From CAVTYH01 sp963738835 (GTDB lineage Bacteria; Planctomycetota; Planctomycetia; Pirellulales; JADZDJ01), in the NCBI GenBank assembly GCA_963738835.1, contig CAVTYH010000001.1, positions 124,001 to 188,000 of the forward strand: 64,000 nt of DNA, read 5' to 3'. Below, piece by piece: positions 10,131 through 19,825 of the stretch. The first letter of the stretch is position 1. Each line of letters opens with the position of its first letter. The translations under genes were made by a program, and so were the position numbers. Below the pieces are notes generated by a model. That model ran no database searches, had not been told where the DNA came from, and saw nothing but the letters and a program-made list of their open reading frames with translations.

Positions 10131-10168
10131 TTAAATGTCCGTTGCTCTACCGACTGAGCTAGGCCTCA
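10131..10168 (-). pseudogene. 5' half of a tRNA (tRNA-Lys-like remnant)
   Basis: On the minus strand the sequence from 10168 reads as acceptor strand (7 nt), TA, D-arm GCTC-AGTCGGTA-GAGC, then ACGGA and a seven-base loop CATTTAA, like the first 38 positions of a bacterial tRNA-Lys (usual loop CTTTTAA). After the anticodon loop the similarity ends abruptly: no 3' anticodon strand, T-arm or acceptor partner can be found. Such a break in the anticodon loop is typical of an integration or recombination scar at a tRNA gene. It is not a functional tRNA. Confidence 0.55.
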
Positions 10169-10295
10169 ACTGAAGAAACCCCAATTTAACAGCCCACGGC
10201 GGTATGCGGTAGCCGGTAGAAAAAACGAAGCAATGGGGGATGGGGGCAGCAGACTGGGGAACTGGGCGCGCAGAACTGAAGACCGTGGCCGCGAG

Positions 10296-11363
10296 CTAGA
10301 TGTTCGCGCCAGCCAGGCCGGGGGATTTGCGAACCAGCTGGCTGCGACGAATCAAATCGACGATTGCCGCCGGCGACTGGGCAAATCCGAAGCACAAAAG
10401 TGGAGCCAGCAGTGAGCCCCAATATTGATTAAATGGCTGCCCAATGAACGCAAACATAATGATAAAAGCGCAGGCGGTTAATCCGGCGCGCTGGCCAGTC
10501 GGTGTATTCAAACCAGCGAATCCCAAAAGTGCCAGCGGCAAATAAACGGCCGCGATCCACTGCGGCAATAGCAGCAGAAAGACGTTCATTTGTGCAAGCG
10601 AGATCGCAAACGCGGCGCCGCCAAATTGAAGCCAACCTTCAGCATGCACGCGATCGTGCAGTCCAATAAACGACATCACTTGCAGCGCGTGCCGGGCATA
10701 AAATATGGCGAAAGCGCCGAATCCGACGAGCCACGCGATACATTTTCGCCAGCGTCGATTGGTCGCGGCAATCAGGAAACAGATCGCACAATACGGTGCA
10801 GCCAATTCGCGCACGAAAAGTGCCGATAATCCTAGTCCGAGGCCCCAGCCGACGCGCTGCATGGCATAAGCGCAAATCGAAAGCGCAATTAAGACGCCAG
10901 CCCAGACGACGGGCATTACGTAAATTTTCTCCAGCCAACACGGCAAGAGCGCGCCAATCATTGTGAGTCCGCACAGCACTGCTCGGCGCGAATTGGATTC
11001 ACGGGCAGTCACGTGGATAGACAGAGCTAAGAGCATCGCGGCCAACCCCCCGATGATAACGCGGCCTGACGCAACGCCGGGCAATATGCCAAGCAACCAC
11101 ATTGGCAGCGGGGTGCGCCAGTTGAATATGCTGCGGGTCGGATAGCCGCGTTCGTGCAACTCGTGTGAAGCGGCTTCGTAGTAACCTTCGCCTAGCGATA
11201 TTCGCTGGATCTCGGCCTGGTACAAATCGACATCGCCGGCCCCACGAGGGGGCTTGTCGGCAAACCCGCTGGCCATTGGCGAAAGGCTGACGGCAACGAA
11301 AAAAGCGATCGCTAGTACCGTAACGAGCAGTACGCTGCGCAGCCCAAGGCGAAAGTCGATCAA
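10296..11363 (-). CDS. polytopic membrane protein of unknown function
   Basis: A 355-residue protein beginning MIDFRLGLRSVLLVTVLAIA. It contains about nine hydrophobic segments (for example IIGGLAAMLLALSIHV, PVVWAGVLIALSICAYAM, AVYLPLALLGFAGL) separated by short loops. A periplasmic-type loop after the first helix (DVDLYQAEIQRISLGEGYYE) resembles the layout of dolichyl-phosphate-mannose mannosyltransferase-like (GT39/GT83) proteins, but the Asp-Glu motif needed to claim that is not clear. It stands alone, divergent from the tRNA-Ala region. It could be a glycosyltransferase-C-fold protein; function is not assigned. Confidence 0.7.
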   Translation of the reverse strand: MIDFRLGLRSVLLVTVLAIAFFVAVSLSPMASGFADKPPRGAGDVDLYQAEIQRISLGEGYYEAASHELHERGYPTRSIFNWRTPLPMWLLGILPGVASGRVIIGGLAAMLLALSIHVTARESNSRRAVLCGLTMIGALLPCWLEKIYVMPVVWAGVLIALSICAYAMQRVGWGLGLGLSALFVRELAAPYCAICFLIAATNRRWRKCIAWLVGFGAFAIFYARHALQVMSFIGLHDRVHAEGWLQFGGAAFAISLAQMNVFLLLLPQWIAAVYLPLALLGFAGLNTPTGQRAGLTACAFIIMFAFIGQPFNQYWGSLLAPLLCFGFAQSPAAIVDLIRRSQLVRKSPGLAGANI

Positions 11364-11596
11364 AACCGGTACTCGTCGCGGGAGAGACCATGAGCTAGGC
11401 GCTGCTGAGGAAATTTATCCTCTCAAGCCTAGCTCATGCGTTTGCATGACTTTATTCCAGTTCTATTCCGATTCCCTGGGACAGAACGCAAGGCCGTCAT
11501 GCGGTTTACCGATGCAGGTCGCAAAGCAATCTTGACGTAAATCGCCAAACGCGGGACCATTTTGGCCCGGCTAGGTAAACTGTAGAATACTGCCGA

Positions 11597-11672
<76 letters not shown>

Positions 11673-11807
11673 AGGTGTTTTATTCCCAAGACGGGTGGAA
11701 CAACCGGGTCGGCGAACATTTTGGACGAACAAGAAACACTATCCGACGCAGTTTGAGCTTGTCAAGTTCCCTCTGGCCCCTGATCACGATACTTTGGACG
11801 ACTGCCT

Positions 11808-12905
11808 TTGAAAAAAATCCTGTTCAAACTGCTGCGGTGGGCCGTGCCGCTGGCGATCATTACCTGGCTAGTAGTCGATGCCACGCGCAACGACAGCTTT
11901 GCGAAGCTGCGCGATCAGCCCAAGCATTGGGACTTGTTGGCTCTGGCCGCCGTTTTGTGTTTCGTCGCGGTCGTGCTGACCATGATCCGGTGGATGTACC
12001 TAGTGAGGGCGCTAGATATTCCGTTTCGAGTGCGCGATGCGTTGCGGCTAGGTTTCCTCGGCTATCTACTGAATTTTATTTCGCCCGGAAGTGTGGGGGG
12101 CGATTTGTTCAAAGCCGTGTTTCTAGCTCGTACCTGTCATGGTCGCCGTGCAGAAGCGGCTGTGACAGTCGTGGTCGATCGCTTGATTGGACTGTACGCA
12201 TTGTTTCTGGTAGGAACCGCGGCCATTTTTGTCACCGGCATGTGGCGATCGAATTCCGATCAGGTGAGAGTGGTTTGCCAAATTGTTTTTTGGTGTACTG
12301 GCCTCGGCACTGCGGCCTTGATTATTGCGTCGTTACCAGGATTCTCTCATGGTCTCATTGCGCGTCGATTACACGCTTTGCCGCGCGTGGGGCACATCAT
12401 CGAACGTATCAACCGAGCCAACCGATTATATTACAGCCGCGCGTGGGTTTTGGTCTTGGCGATCGCCATGAGCATCGTTGTCCATGCGCTTAATTCCATG
12501 GGCGTGTGGCTGATTGCCCGCGGCGTTTTGGGCGACGCACCATCGCTGGGAGCCCATTTCGTGATCGTACCCTTGGCGATGGCCACGGGGGCTGTCCCAC
12601 TGGCACCGAACGGCTTGGGGACGTTCGAAGTGACCGTCGAGTTTCTCTATCAGCATGTGCCCCATTCCGTGCCGGTCGTTGCCAGTGCCGGGTTCGTCGT
12701 GGCGCTTGGCTATCGCTTGATCACCGTGGTGATTGCAATGATCGGCGCAGGCGTTTATCTGGCCAGCCGCCGCGAAATGTCGGAAGTGCTGCACGAAGCT
12801 GAGGAAGTTGTCGACGAAGAAGAATCCGACGACGATCAAACGCCGGCGAATGAAGCCACGGGAAATCGCCCGAAAATCCAGTCGCAAGCTGCCACGATCT
12901 TATGA
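11808..12905 (+). CDS. lysylphosphatidylglycerol synthase TM region/flippase-like (UPF0104) membrane protein
   Basis: A 365-residue membrane protein starting at TTG 11808 (MKKILFKLLRWAVPLAIITW). The conserved block LGYLLNFISPGSVGGDLFKA followed by a VTVVVDRLIGLYALFLVG helix is the signature of the UPF0104/AglD/MprF-N family (TIGR00374), thought to translocate lipids or lipid-linked molecules. About eight helices are visible, ending at GYRLITVVIAMIGAGVYLAS. The tail after residue 325 is strongly acidic (EEVVDEEESDDD), unusual for the family. No MprF-type aminoacyltransferase domain is present. A TTG start is assumed because no ATG lies nearer. Confidence 0.85.
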   Translation: MKKILFKLLRWAVPLAIITWLVVDATRNDSFAKLRDQPKHWDLLALAAVLCFVAVVLTMIRWMYLVRALDIPFRVRDALRLGFLGYLLNFISPGSVGGDLFKAVFLARTCHGRRAEAAVTVVVDRLIGLYALFLVGTAAIFVTGMWRSNSDQVRVVCQIVFWCTGLGTAALIIASLPGFSHGLIARRLHALPRVGHIIERINRANRLYYSRAWVLVLAIAMSIVVHALNSMGVWLIARGVLGDAPSLGAHFVIVPLAMATGAVPLAPNGLGTFEVTVEFLYQHVPHSVPVVASAGFVVALGYRLITVVIAMIGAGVYLASRREMSEVLHEAEEVVDEEESDDDQTPANEATGNRPKIQSQAATIL

Positions 12906-12951
12906 GTGCCGACCGTGTTTGCCGCGCCTGTCTGTCCGCACAACTCCGCGG

Positions 12952-13893
12952 TTAATGGCCAGTGGCGCCGGTCGAGTTGCCTTCCGCCGGCTTGCCGTCG
13001 ATGAGCAGCTTGGAACTTTGACGCACTTCGTACGCCGGGCCGGTATTGCCAATGATTTCGCAGTTCAGCAAATTGCAATCGCTATACGTATCGACCAGCA
13101 CCTGGCACTGGCCGTTGTCTCCGATCAGGCAAGCATGCAAATCGGCCTGCGAATCGCTCACCACCGCCACACCGCTGCGGCCGTTGCCGCGGCAGTTGAC
13201 TCCATTTAGCGTGCATGGTCCGTGGGCGTCGTGCAGATTGATGCCATCGATCACGTAGCCTTGAACCAGGACATCGTTGATCACCACGTTGTTTACTTTG
13301 TACAGCGTGAAGGCATTCTGGAGATAGGAGTAACTGAGCGGGTACTGCTGCGGCAAGTTGCCGTGGTCGACGCGGAAATATATCCAGCCGTCAACCAGCG
13401 CCCATTCTCGCGGTTCAAGTTCGGGCAACCGGCCGATCTGGCTTGGAGAAGGGTGCCGCAGCGCCGGTGCGCCGTCGAAATACAGTTGCTGAAATTGTTT
13501 CTTCTCGGGCTGGAAACAAAACACGTCACCGCTCACGAATTCCCAGGCTTCAGGGGGCACCGGGCGTGTGCCATCAAATGTGGCGCCCTGCCCATCAATC
13601 GTGAACGGCTGATACGCGGTGCCGCTGTATCGGCTGCCAACTAGGCTAACGCTTTCACGGTACGGTTCGTCCGTCTTGGCCAGAACGATACGATCGCCGG
13701 AGATAGCAGATTTTAATGCCCGCGTAAGTGTGCGGAACGGGCCGTGACCATGATCGGCGCTGGTCGGCGCACTGCCGTCGAACAGATCATCGCCGGCCGT
13801 GTTGTTGACGTAAACGTCGTGCGCCGCGGCATTTCCAGCAGCGTCTGCAACGAGCACCATCAATAAAAATATTAAAAACCAGCGCATTCGCAC
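12952..13893 (-). CDS. secreted right-handed beta-helix protein
   Basis: A 313-residue protein with a signal peptide (MRMRWFLIFLLMVLVADAAG, cleavage near NAAAH). The start DVYVNNTAGDDLFDGSAPTS is the usual N-terminal cap of pectate-lyase-like helix proteins. Beta-helix rungs follow: NNVVINDVLVQGYVIDGINL, LNGVNCRGNGRSGVAVVSDS, ADLHACLIGDNGQCQVLVDT. Planctomycetes carry many such exported proteins, presumed to bind or cleave polysaccharides; no catalytic residues can be assigned here. It converges with the flippase-like gene, with 46 bases between them. Confidence 0.8.
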   Translation of the reverse strand: MRMRWFLIFLLMVLVADAAGNAAAHDVYVNNTAGDDLFDGSAPTSADHGHGPFRTLTRALKSAISGDRIVLAKTDEPYRESVSLVGSRYSGTAYQPFTIDGQGATFDGTRPVPPEAWEFVSGDVFCFQPEKKQFQQLYFDGAPALRHPSPSQIGRLPELEPREWALVDGWIYFRVDHGNLPQQYPLSYSYLQNAFTLYKVNNVVINDVLVQGYVIDGINLHDAHGPCTLNGVNCRGNGRSGVAVVSDSQADLHACLIGDNGQCQVLVDTYSDCNLLNCEIIGNTGPAYEVRQSSKLLIDGKPAEGNSTGATGH

Positions 13894-14178
13894 ATCCGGC
13901 TATTGCTAGTCGCTAATTGCTAGTTGCCGCTTACTCTCCCACAATCAACATCGCCAAATGATCGCGTCGGCCATCGAGAAACTGTAACATAACGGTTGTG
14001 CGGGCAGAGCTTCCCGCACAGGGTCTGATCTTCTTGCTGTGTGTAAGGTTTACGCAAGGCGAAGCAGTGAGGTTCCAGCCGCAGGGTTTTTCAGTCGATT
14101 CAGTCTATCGAGCGGCTGGGCGTCAACATTACCCAAAACAGCCCGTCATGGACGACCAACTTCCTTGATTCGGATCCA

Positions 14179-15060
14179 ATGAGTTCCGCGTCGTCCTCAA
14201 AATCCACACCGAAACCAGGTGCGCTGCCAGCCGCCAAGATGCCAGGCGAAGTTGTGCGCGGACTGGTTTCGCTGTGGCTAATTATCCATCTGCTTGGCAT
14301 TACTCTGAGTTTAACGACCGGTACCGGTATGGGTCGATCCGAGCTGCTCGCACGTATTAAGCGAGCGCCCATTTTATATCAGTATATCAGCGCGCTGTGG
14401 TTGGACCTGCCGCACGCTTACCGGCTAACGAATGGTCAATTCGATGGTGATTATTCTGTCGAGACGGACTTAGTGTTTGCAGATGGTCATACCGAAACCA
14501 AGCCGCTCCAGCCGAAAGATGCCCGCGGAGAACGGCTGGAGCGTTATCAGGCATTAGCGGCTCGGGCCGCGCCCGAAATCGACGCTGAAGCGCCCGACAC
14601 GACTATCGCCTATCACGTTGGTGGCGCGATCTTGAAACAGTTGAAAGATGCAGGCGTGAAGGAAGTCATCTTCCGCGTTCGGCGACACACGCCGCTCAGC
14701 ATGGCCGATGTGGCAAGCAGCGACCCCGGACAGCGCGACCCGAGAAATCCGCGAACATTGACGAATTTGGCCACAATCTCGGTCACGCTGAACAGCAGCG
14801 ATCAGCCTCAGGTTCAGGTCAAAGGGCAAGAGGCACGCGATGTAGCGCCGGTGACGAATCCGACGCCATCGCATCCCAACCGTAAATCAGGATCAGCGAA
14901 AGAGGGAGCCAGCGACCAAAGTGGCGCCGGTCCATCGTCGAAAAATCGCCCGCCACCACCCCAGCCGATCAAATTGCAAGGCGATGTGCCCAACTTCGAT
15001 TCGTCGAAAGTAATCTCGCCGAGTTCGACGGCTCCTGATTCACCAAAACCATCACCGTAG
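14179..15060 (+). CDS. hypothetical membrane-anchored protein upstream of HTTM
   Basis: A 293-residue protein. After a Ser/Pro-rich start it has one membrane helix near residues 29-48 (RGLVSLWLIIHLLGITLSLT), then a soluble domain (YQYISALWLDLPHAYRLTNG, FDGDYSVETDLVFADG) and a low-complexity Pro/Ser tail from about residue 200. I recognise no named family. The gap to the HTTM gene is only 39 bases on the same strand, so the two are probably co-transcribed and may act together at the membrane. Confidence 0.75.
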   Translation: MSSASSSKSTPKPGALPAAKMPGEVVRGLVSLWLIIHLLGITLSLTTGTGMGRSELLARIKRAPILYQYISALWLDLPHAYRLTNGQFDGDYSVETDLVFADGHTETKPLQPKDARGERLERYQALAARAAPEIDAEAPDTTIAYHVGGAILKQLKDAGVKEVIFRVRRHTPLSMADVASSDPGQRDPRNPRTLTNLATISVTLNSSDQPQVQVKGQEARDVAPVTNPTPSHPNRKSGSAKEGASDQSGAGPSSKNRPPPPQPIKLQGDVPNFDSSKVISPSSTAPDSPKPSP

Positions 15061-15099
15061 TCAGTGTTTTGGCGAGATTACCGCAATCATCACACCATC

Positions 15100-16113
15100 A
15101 TGGCCGGCTATTCAAGCACTCTTGTAAATCGATTCGGAAGCGGCTGGACCCGTTTTTGGTTCACTCCGAGTGATGCCATTGTGTTGTCGCTCCTCCGCAT
15201 TCTCACGGGCTTGGTGGCTCTGTGGTGGTATCTTGGCATGTATACGGATCTGCAAACGTGGTTTGGACCAAACAGTTTGCTGCCGGCTGAAATGGTTCGA
15301 CAATTTCGCAAGGACGAGTTGAATTTCGAGCGGTTTGCATTCTCGATCGTCGACCTGACCGATAGTGCCTCGGCTCTGTGGTTGGTTTATGGTTTGGGGC
15401 TAGTGACTGTTGTGCTGATGATCGTGGGTGTGTTCTCGCGGATCAGCACGATCACGGCCTTCTTGTTTGTGCTTTCATTTGTGCAACGTGCGCCGATGTT
15501 GTCTCGGCCAGTCGATGCCATTCTCGTCATACTGATGTTTTATCTGTGCATCGGGCCATCGGGAGCCTATTTCTCGTTCGATGCATGGCTTCGAAAACGA
15601 AATGCGGAGAAGCAAGGCTTACCCACGTCTAGTCCGCCGCACGATATGCCGCTTTCCAGCTCTACCACGGTGGCCATTCGGTTGATGCAAGTGCATTTGG
15701 CTCTCATTTACTTCGCAATGGCCATGGCGCAGTTGCGCGAACCAACCTGGTGGCAGGGGACAGCGGTGTGGTGGATGATGGCCAAATCAGAATCGCGACT
15801 CGTTGATTTGACGTTCATCAACCGTGCGCTGAACGACATGGGTATTGGCCAGGCGTTCGAGTATCTGGTCAATTTCTTCACGCATGCCATTGTGCTGTAC
15901 GAGTTCAGTTTCGCCCTGTTGATTTGGAATTCGCTGGCGCGACCTATTCTGCTCGTGCTCGGTGTTATCATTTGGCCCGGCTTGGCGCTGATCAGCGGAT
16001 CGGTCAGTTTTGCTGTGCTGATGATGGTGGCGAACCTGGCATTCTTGCCACCGGAGACGCTGCACTCTTGGTGTGCACGGTGGCACAGTCCGAGCGCGGC
16101 TGTCGCCGCATGA
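15100..16113 (+). CDS. HTTM domain membrane protein (vitamin-K-dependent carboxylase-like)
   Basis: About 338 residues from ATG 15100; a GTG at 15064 would add 12 residues. The N-terminal part WFTPSDAIVLSLLRILTGLV, LWWYLGMYTDLQTWFGPNSL and the helices LVTVVLMIVGVF, AILVILMFYLCIGPSGAYFS belong to the HTTM domain, which is shared with gamma-glutamyl carboxylase. A Q-REPTWWQGTAVWWMM segment follows. Bacterial HTTM proteins are common in planctomycetes and their reaction is mostly unknown. It pairs with the preceding membrane-anchored gene. Confidence 0.82.
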   Translation: MAGYSSTLVNRFGSGWTRFWFTPSDAIVLSLLRILTGLVALWWYLGMYTDLQTWFGPNSLLPAEMVRQFRKDELNFERFAFSIVDLTDSASALWLVYGLGLVTVVLMIVGVFSRISTITAFLFVLSFVQRAPMLSRPVDAILVILMFYLCIGPSGAYFSFDAWLRKRNAEKQGLPTSSPPHDMPLSSSTTVAIRLMQVHLALIYFAMAMAQLREPTWWQGTAVWWMMAKSESRLVDLTFINRALNDMGIGQAFEYLVNFFTHAIVLYEFSFALLIWNSLARPILLVLGVIIWPGLALISGSVSFAVLMMVANLAFLPPETLHSWCARWHSPSAAVAA

Positions 16114-16119
16114 TTCCGG

Positions 16120-17560
16120 CTAATCTTTATCCTTGATTTCCTTTAGTGCCGCGGCTTCTGGCAGTGCTTTGTAATACGGATCGAGCGGGAAGCAGCCGGA
16201 GATAATGCCGTTCCGCGGCGCCGTGGTGCAATCACTGAACGTACGACAGATTTTTTTGCGCGAGTTTGCCGGTGCCCAGCGATTCGACCGGCAGCTCGGG
16301 ATACGACAGCACCATGCGGCCCAGGCCCACCGCATCGATCCAACCGGCACGTACCACGGCCTGCGCCACATGTGGCACGAAATCTTGCAGATACGAATAG
16401 CCTGTGCCAACCATCGGCAGCTCCGGCACGGCCTGTTTGCACTGCCGCGCTGCGTGAATTTGCCGCGTCACGCCTACCAGCGGATCTTCCGGCGGCTGGT
16501 AGCCATCGCTCGGGGGGAAAATTGCCGGTCGCTGAATGTGCGGATTGTAATACGGACTGCCGCACGACAAATTCACCGCCGCCACGCCGGCCGCCTTCAG
16601 CTTGCGCAGCAGCTCGAAGGGTTCGGTGAGATCGAATTTCAACGGGTCGTGCTGATCGACGCCAAAACCGTACTCGTAAGGCAGCAGATACTTATATTCC
16701 AGTGGCTCGCCGATTTCGCGGCTGGTTTTGTACGGCAGCGTGTCGAAGATGCTAAGACGCACGACGACCATCAAATCGGGATACTGATCACGGATGCGAC
16801 CGATGATCGTAAACATCAGCCGCGTGCGGCCATCCAAGTCGCCGCCGAAACGGCCGGGCCGAACACGGGCGCTGAGAAATTCGTGCAGCAAGTATCCATG
16901 ACAGGCTTTCACATCGACAAACTGATAACCAACTTCGCGAGCCAGGCCCGCTGCGGCGACGAACGAGTCAATGAGCCGTTCCAAGTCTTCATCGGTCCAG
17001 ACCACGGAATTGTTGCTTGGATCAATGCCGAATTTGGCATCCAACAGCGGATGATGATACGCGATACGCGGTTCCAGCCGTTTATTGTTCGGCCTGGAAA
17101 ATCGACCGGAATGCGTTAGCTGTAAGCCAACGAACAAATCGTCGTCGCTGCTGTACGATCCGCGATGAGCTTCGCGGCATGTTTTCAGCAGCGCCGCCAA
17201 ACCGGCCCGATTGCTCGAAATGGCCAGCGTTTGATTCGGGTTGGCTCGCCCTTCCGGTTGCACTGCCGCGGCTTCGCCACCCCAAATCCATTTCGCGCCG
17301 CTCAGCCCAAAATGCTTCCAGCGTCGAAGCGTGTGTGGCGAAGGCGAGCCATCGCGGTTCGCGTCCCAACCTTCCATCGGATGGATGCACCAACGATTGC
17401 CAATACGAAATCCACCGATCTCAATCGGCTGCGCCAGCGGCGAACCAGCGGCAGCGGTGAGCACAGCATCGTCGATCGGCAACTCCGTGCCCAATTCCGC
17501 TAGCCGCGCACGCAAGGCAGCCGTATCCTTGAGTTGGGCAACCTTGGGGTAAGTCGACAT
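16120..17560 (-). CDS. NADH:flavin oxidoreductase (Old Yellow Enzyme family), frameshifted
   Basis: An FMN-dependent TIM-barrel oxidoreductase. Visible motifs are IHPMEGWDANRDGSP at the FMN site, FVGLQLTHSGRFSRP, and VDVKACHGYLLHEFLSARVR (HGYLLHEFLSP-like family signature), then VVVRLS and LPMVGTGYSYLQDFVPHVAQ with DAVGLGRMVLSYPEL. The frame breaks in a run of seven T at 16250-16256; after it the adjoining frame continues KICRTFSDCTTAPRNG and ends at TAG 16120. The Cys pattern in that tail resembles the 2,4-dienoyl-CoA reductase-like subgroup. The position of the break in a homopolymer suggests a sequencing or assembly error. Confidence 0.87.
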
Positions 17561-17661
17561 AGCGGTGCTGAATGCAGAAGTCGGAAGGCGGAACTAAGAC
17601 CGCTCTTGTCGCACATTATATCGTGGAGCGGCTCAGCTTGCTCAGCAATTTTCGCGATGCA

Positions 17662-18951
17662 TCACACGACTCGACAGATAAAGCATTTTAGGTAATCACT
17701 CTCTAAGCAAGTCGCGCTGACCGGATGATCCGACAACGCGCCGCGCTGCTGCAGGATTTGAATATCGCGCCGGCTCCGCTGCGCCACGCCGGCTAGCATG
17801 TGCAGAAAATCTTCGCGCATCACATGGCCGGAACAACTGCACGTGATCAAAAACCCGCCCGGCTCCAGCAGATCGACCGCCAGCCGGTTGATGCGGTGGT
17901 AGGCCATTAGCGCGTCGCCGACGGCTGTGCGGCTGCGGGCGAATTTCGGCGGATCGAGAATGACCGTGCCGAACCGCTGACGCGAGGCGACCATTTCCTC
18001 CAGCGTGCGGAAACCATCGCCCACGTGAAAATGTAAATTCGCGATGCCATTCAGTTCCGCGTTGGCTCGAGCCAGAGCAATAGCTTTTTCGCTGGAATCG
18101 ACGCACAGCACGCCGCCGGCGCCACCGTGCTTCACGGCATTCAGTGCAAAACCGCCGCTGTAGCAAAACACATCGAGCACCTTGCGGTCGCGTACAAACT
18201 CGGCGGCCACCCGGCGATTGTCGCGCTGATCGAGATAGAACCCGGTCTTGTGCCCTTCCCGCAAGTCGACGCCGTAGCGCAGGCCGTGCTCTTCAATGAA
18301 CACCGGCCCCTGGGGCAGCTCGCCCCAGTGGCGATCTTCTTCATGCGGCATGCCTTCCAGCTTCACCGCTCCCTGTTCCTGACGGAGCACGATGCCGCGC
18401 GGATGCAGCAAATCGGTCAAGATCGGCACGAGTTGCTCAAGTCGTTTGTTGATGGCCAGCGACGTGGTTTGCACGGCCAGATATTCACCATAGCGATCGA
18501 CAATCAGCCCGCTGAGCCCATCGGCTTCGCTGAACACCAATCGTGCAGCGCCTTTCGGATCGGTATAGCCCAAATTTCGACGCAAATCGATCGCGGCTTC
18601 CAGGCGGCGACAAAAAAATGCGGCATCAAGCAGTTCGCCGGGGTCCCAAGTGTACAGCCGGACGCGCAAGCGGCTGCGGCTGTTAAAGAGCCCACGAGCG
18701 ATGAATTTGCCGTTCTCGGAGACAAGATCGACGATGTCGCCATCGGCCAGCGCGCCTTCAACTCTTCCAATCGCACTTTCCAGCACCCACGGATGCCGGC
18801 CGAAGAACGGCTGGGCCTTGCGCGGCTTCAAGACGATTTGCGCAACGCCCAAACCGGGCGCAGATTCGCGAAGCGCAGATGCGTCAGGCGTTTCAGCGGC
18901 GTGCTCCATATCCTTGAGCATAACCGGCCCCTGGGTGCAGAGGTAGGGCAC
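17662..18951 (-). CDS. rlmI: class I rRNA methyltransferase, RlmI-like
   Basis: Predicted to methylate a cytosine of 23S rRNA (C1962 in E. coli) using S-adenosylmethionine. The 429-residue protein has an N-terminal PUA-type RNA-binding region (IVLKPRKAQPFFGRHPWVLE), a linker with the family signature GHKTGFYLDQRDNR, and a Rossmann methyltransferase domain with VLDVFCYSGGFALNA, VILDPPKFARS (DPPxF motif) and LITCSCSGHV, the Cys-containing motif VI. The start could also be the ATG ten or fourteen codons inside; conserved sequence begins near residue 35. Confidence 0.9.
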   Translation of the reverse strand: MPYLCTQGPVMLKDMEHAAETPDASALRESAPGLGVAQIVLKPRKAQPFFGRHPWVLESAIGRVEGALADGDIVDLVSENGKFIARGLFNSRSRLRVRLYTWDPGELLDAAFFCRRLEAAIDLRRNLGYTDPKGAARLVFSEADGLSGLIVDRYGEYLAVQTTSLAINKRLEQLVPILTDLLHPRGIVLRQEQGAVKLEGMPHEEDRHWGELPQGPVFIEEHGLRYGVDLREGHKTGFYLDQRDNRRVAAEFVRDRKVLDVFCYSGGFALNAVKHGGAGGVLCVDSSEKAIALARANAELNGIANLHFHVGDGFRTLEEMVASRQRFGTVILDPPKFARSRTAVGDALMAYHRINRLAVDLLEPGGFLITCSCSGHVMREDFLHMLAGVAQRSRRDIQILQQRGALSDHPVSATCLESDYLKCFICRVV

Positions 18952-19247
18952 GGTTGCACCAGAACCGTACAGCGGTCAGCATCGACAGTCGTCGGCACTC
19001 GCGCTGGGCAACAAACGCCGCTTGGCACTGCGAGCGCCGCCGAATTCAGGATGGAATGGCGGGCTCGCAGCGGAGACGTTGTCCGTTAGCGCGAGGCGTT
19101 GGTTCAGCGCGGATCCAGCAGTACGGTCTTGACGTAAGCGCTCAACGCAAATCGGTGCAATGTTGCAGCATGGCTGCATCCCAGCGAAAAAATTATCGCT
19201 GGCATGACATTGCCGATCGCATGGCACTCACGTCCAACCGTCGATGG

Positions 19248-19490
19248 TTACCGCGGCAAATAGCCGGTGCTGTAAGCCGGGCCGGGCGTCACGACGGGCG
19301 GAGCCGTGATGACCGGAGCGCTTACCGCTCCAGCTCCACAGGCGTCGCAACCGCCAGCGCCACACTCGTTGCAGGGGCCGCATTCTGGAGCGCAGTTGTC
19401 GCGCCGGCCGAAGCAACCACCCAGGCCGCAGCAGCCAGCTGTTGCAGCCGTCAGGGCCGTCAGCACTGTCAAAATCAGTAGCCTCTTCAT
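19248..19490 (-). CDS. small cysteine-rich lipoprotein
   Basis: An 80-residue protein starting at ATG 19490, behind a GGAGAGA ribosome site. The leader MKRLLILTVLTALTAATAGC ends in a lipobox (TAGC), giving a membrane-anchored lipoprotein. The mature part is short and rich in Cys and Gly (GCFGRRDNCAPECGPCNECG, GGCDACGAG), followed by a Pro/Val tail. The Cys spacing (CxxxCxxCxxC) suggests metal binding or disulfide cross-linking, but no family is recognised. Confidence 0.65.
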   Translation of the reverse strand: MKRLLILTVLTALTAATAGCCGLGGCFGRRDNCAPECGPCNECGAGGCDACGAGAVSAPVITAPPVVTPGPAYSTGYLPR

Positions 19491-19825
19491 GGCTGTCTCT
19501 CCAATACAAAACGGAATCGGGGGGCGACGATCGGGAAACACTGGGTCGAGCAACTCTACACCACGCGGCGTGATGTGCAACCGCAACGCTCAGGATTTTT
19601 TTTTGCAACACATTTCTTTTTCGCAACGCCTGTACACAGAACAGGTGGTATGTTTTTCCAATGCCATCCAGCTTCGCGCACCGCTGAAGGAACCCGCGCG
19701 TATGGCGCGCCGATGGTGTCGATTTAGACGGATATTCTGGATATGCGACTTCCCCGCCAACCGCTACGCTCGCGGCGCAACACGCTCAAGACGATTGCCG
19801 CGATCGTCGTCTCAATTATCACGCC

